Of a stretch of 30,796 nt of DNA, positions 29,105-30,796 are shown one piece after another. Every line of letters begins with the position of its first letter. Position 1 is the first letter of the stretch. A model generated the notes under the pieces. It was not told the DNA's origin, did not search any database, and saw nothing but the letters and a program-made list of their open reading frames with translations. The DNA is taken from positions 1 to 30,796 of the forward strand of contig CATZMG010000019.1 in NCBI GenBank assembly GCA_958421655.1, in the 5' to 3' direction. Source of the stretch: an uncultured Collinsella sp. (GTDB lineage: Bacteria > Actinomycetota > Coriobacteriia > Coriobacteriales > Coriobacteriaceae). A program made the translations under genes and the position numbers.

Positions 29105-30796
29105 ATGGTGAAAAAGTCACCGGAAAACACTACTCCCGCAATTGTGGACAACGTAGAGGCGCTTGAGGCTAAGCTCGCTCAGATGCGAGAGGCCCAGGCG
29201 CTTTTTGCTACGTACACGCAGGAGCAGGTCGACAAGATCTTCTATGAGGCCGCCATGGCCGCCAACAAGGCTCGTATCCCGTTGGCGAAGATGGCCATCG
29301 AGGAGACCGGCCGCGGCGTTCTTGAGGACAAGGTCATCAAGAACCACTACGCCGCAGAGTACATCTACAACGCTTACAAGAACACCAAGACCTGTGGTGT
29401 CCTGGAGCGCGACGAGGCTTACGGCATCACCAAGATCGCCGAGCCCATCGGCATCGTGGGCGCCGTCATCCCGACGACCAACCCCACCTCCACCGCGATC
29501 TTCAAGACGCTGATCAGCCTGAAGACCCGCAACGCCATCATCATCTCCCCGCACCCGGCAGCCGCAAAGTGCACCATCGCCGCCGCCAAGCTCGTGCTTG
29601 ACGCCGCCGTCAAGGCCGGCGCCCCCGAGGGCATCATCGGCTGGGTCGATGTCCCCTCCATCGAGCTGACCAACATGGTCATGCGCGACGTCGACATCAT
29701 CCTCGCCACCGGTGGCCCGGGCATGGTCAAGGCCGCCTACTCCTCGGGCAAGCCCGCCCTGGGCGTTGGCGCCGGTAACACCCCGGTCGTCATCGACGAC
29801 ACCGCCGACGTGCTGCTCGCCGTCAACTCCATCATCCACTCCAAGACCTTCGACAACGGCATGATCTGCGCTTCCGAGCAGTCCGTGACCGTCATCGACA
29901 CCATCTATGACCAGGTCAAGGCCGAGTTCCAGAAGCGCGGCTGCTACTTCGTCAAGCAGGGTGCCGAGATGGAGGCCCTGCGTGCCGCCATGTTCAAGAA
30001 CGGCGCTCTCGATCACCGCATCCCCGGCATGGCTGCCGCCAAGATCGCCGAGCTCGCCGGCATCGAGGTTCCCGCCAAGACCAAGATCCTGATCGCCGAG
30101 GTCACCTCCACCGACCCCGCCAAGGAGGAGTTCTCCCACGAGAAGCTCTCCCCGGTCCTGGCCATGTATCATGCCAAGGACTTCCAGGAGGCCGTCGACA
30201 AGGCCGAGCACCTGGTGCTCGCCGGTGGCCCGGGCCACACCGCCTCTCTGTACGTGCACCCCGCCCAGGCCGAGAAGATCAGCCTGTTCGAGCACGTCAT
30301 GAAGGCCTGCCGCATCGTCATCAACACCCCGTCCTCGCACGGCGGCATCGGTGACCTGTACAACTTTGGCATGAAGCCGTCTCTGACCCTGGGCTGCGGC
30401 TCCTGGGGCGGCAACTCCGTCTCCGAGAACGTTGGGGTGAAGCACTTGATCAACGTTAAGACTGTGGCCGAGCGCCGTGAGAACATGCTGTGGTTCCGCG
30501 CTCCCGAGAAGGTCTACTTCAAGAAGGGTTCCACGCCCGTCGCCCTCGACGAGCTGGGCAACGTCATGGGCAAGAAGCGTGCCTTCATCGTCACCGACCA
30601 GTTCCTCTTCAAGAATGGCAACACCCGCGCCATCGAGGCCAAGCTCGACGAGATGGGCATCGCCCACGACTGCTTCTACGACGTCGAGCCCGATCCGTCG
30701 CTGCAGTGCGCACGTCGCGGCGCCAAGCAGATGGCTCTCTTTGAGCCGGACGTCATCATCGCCGTCGGCGGTGGCTCCGCTATGGACGCCGGCAAG
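29105..30796 (+). CDS. adhE: Bifunctional acetaldehyde-CoA/alcohol dehydrogenase AdhE (3' end beyond window)
   Basis: The first 564 codons of AdhE, which reduces acetyl-CoA to acetaldehyde and then ethanol with two NADH, the main redox outlet of many fermenters; it assembles into spirosome filaments. It is open at the right edge; family members are about 860-900 residues. The aldehyde dehydrogenase domain (to about 440) has PIGIVGAVIPTTNPTST, ATGGPGMVKAAYSSGKPALGVGAGNTPVVID and the catalytic Cys C255 in FDNGMICASEQSV. NTPSSHGGIGDLYNF and LTLGCGSWGGNSVSENV follow. The linker WFRAPEKVYFKKGS starts at 463, leading to the iron alcohol dehydrogenase domain, whose NAD motif AVGGGSAMDAGK ends the window. 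The ATG has AAGGAG 7 nt upstream. Monocistronic so far, on the plus strand. Confidence 0.97.
   Translation, partial: MVKKSPENTTPAIVDNVEALEAKLAQMREAQALFATYTQEQVDKIFYEAAMAANKARIPLAKMAIEETGRGVLEDKVIKNHYAAEYIYNAYKNTKTCGVLERDEAYGITKIAEPIGIVGAVIPTTNPTSTAIFKTLISLKTRNAIIISPHPAAAKCTIAAAKLVLDAAVKAGAPEGIIGWVDVPSIELTNMVMRDVDIILATGGPGMVKAAYSSGKPALGVGAGNTPVVIDDTADVLLAVNSIIHSKTFDNGMICASEQSVTVIDTIYDQVKAEFQKRGCYFVKQGAEMEALRAAMFKNGALDHRIPGMAAAKIAELAGIEVPAKTKILIAEVTSTDPAKEEFSHEKLSPVLAMYHAKDFQEAVDKAEHLVLAGGPGHTASLYVHPAQAEKISLFEHVMKACRIVINTPSSHGGIGDLYNFGMKPSLTLGCGSWGGNSVSENVGVKHLINVKTVAERRENMLWFRAPEKVYFKKGSTPVALDELGNVMGKKRAFIVTDQFLFKNGNTRAIEAKLDEMGIAHDCFYDVEPDPSLQCARRGAKQMALFEPDVIIAVGGGSAMDAGK

Noticed and set aside
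29117..30667. 516-codon open frame on the minus strand opposite adhE
   Set aside because: Gly/Leu/Asp/Val-rich shadow; the plus strand encodes AdhE with its catalytic Cys and domain order intact.
1..30796. CRISPR array, prophage or toxin-antitoxin system
   Set aside because: No spaced direct repeats and no cas, integrase, phage structural or toxin-like genes were seen; the gene content is housekeeping.

Overview
The window looks like a stretch of core chromosome from a high-GC, anaerobic, gut-type actinobacterium of the class Coriobacteriia. Collinsella or a close relative is my best guess, inferred without any database search. The reasons are the actinobacterial integration host factor (mihF) beside gmk and rpoZ, GC-rich codon use, an FMN/PyrK-type (class 1B) dihydroorotate dehydrogenase, and a bifunctional AdhE. 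Almost everything is on the minus strand; only rpmB and the truncated adhE at the right edge are on the plus strand.

Layout from left to right. (1) 22-621 is a LacA/Maa-type sugar O-acetyltransferase. (2) 622-901 is a gene-free gap dominated by a 149-nt inverted repeat with two 40-nt arms, partly overlapping the pnp terminator. (3) 902-3571 holds pnp and rpsO, each with a structured leader. (4) 3710-19760 is the long conserved block comEA-comEC-holA / rpsT / lepA-dusB-hemW-DnaJ-DnaJ-mtaB-phoH-ybeY-dgkA-era-recO, written in transcription order from right to left, with very tight or overlapping gene junctions. No hrcA, grpE or dnaK is present where heat-shock genes often sit. Instead there are two adjacent DnaJ genes, one of which has lost its C-terminal half and ends in predicted membrane helices. 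(5) 19975-22385 is the mihF-gmk-rpoZ-thiI operon. (6) 22625-27948 is the pyrimidine operon pyrR-pyrB-pyrC-pyrK-pyrD-pyrF, preceded by a leader with three mutually exclusive hairpins that looks like a transcription attenuator. carAB and pyrE are not in it. (7) 28109-28690 is the divergent intergenic region, rpmB and its terminator. (8) 28693-28951 is a 259-bp element with 25-bp inverted ends around a decayed REP-associated (Y1) transposase fragment. (9) 29105-30796 is adhE, open at the window edge, behind a 30-bp operator-like dyad.

Functionally the window covers RNA turnover and ribosome assembly (pnp, rpsO, ybeY, era, lepA, rpsT, rpmB), tRNA modification (mtaB, dusB, thiI), DNA uptake and replication/repair (comEA, comEC, holA, recO), de novo UMP synthesis (pyr genes), GMP recycling (gmk) and fermentative ethanol formation (adhE). 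Most genes are ordinary. The parts that deserve a second look are the mirror-image repeat at 707-855, the membrane-ended DnaJ at 9956-11059, the pyr leader, the transposase-remnant element, and several ribosomal-protein leaders. No tRNA, rRNA or CRISPR array was seen.
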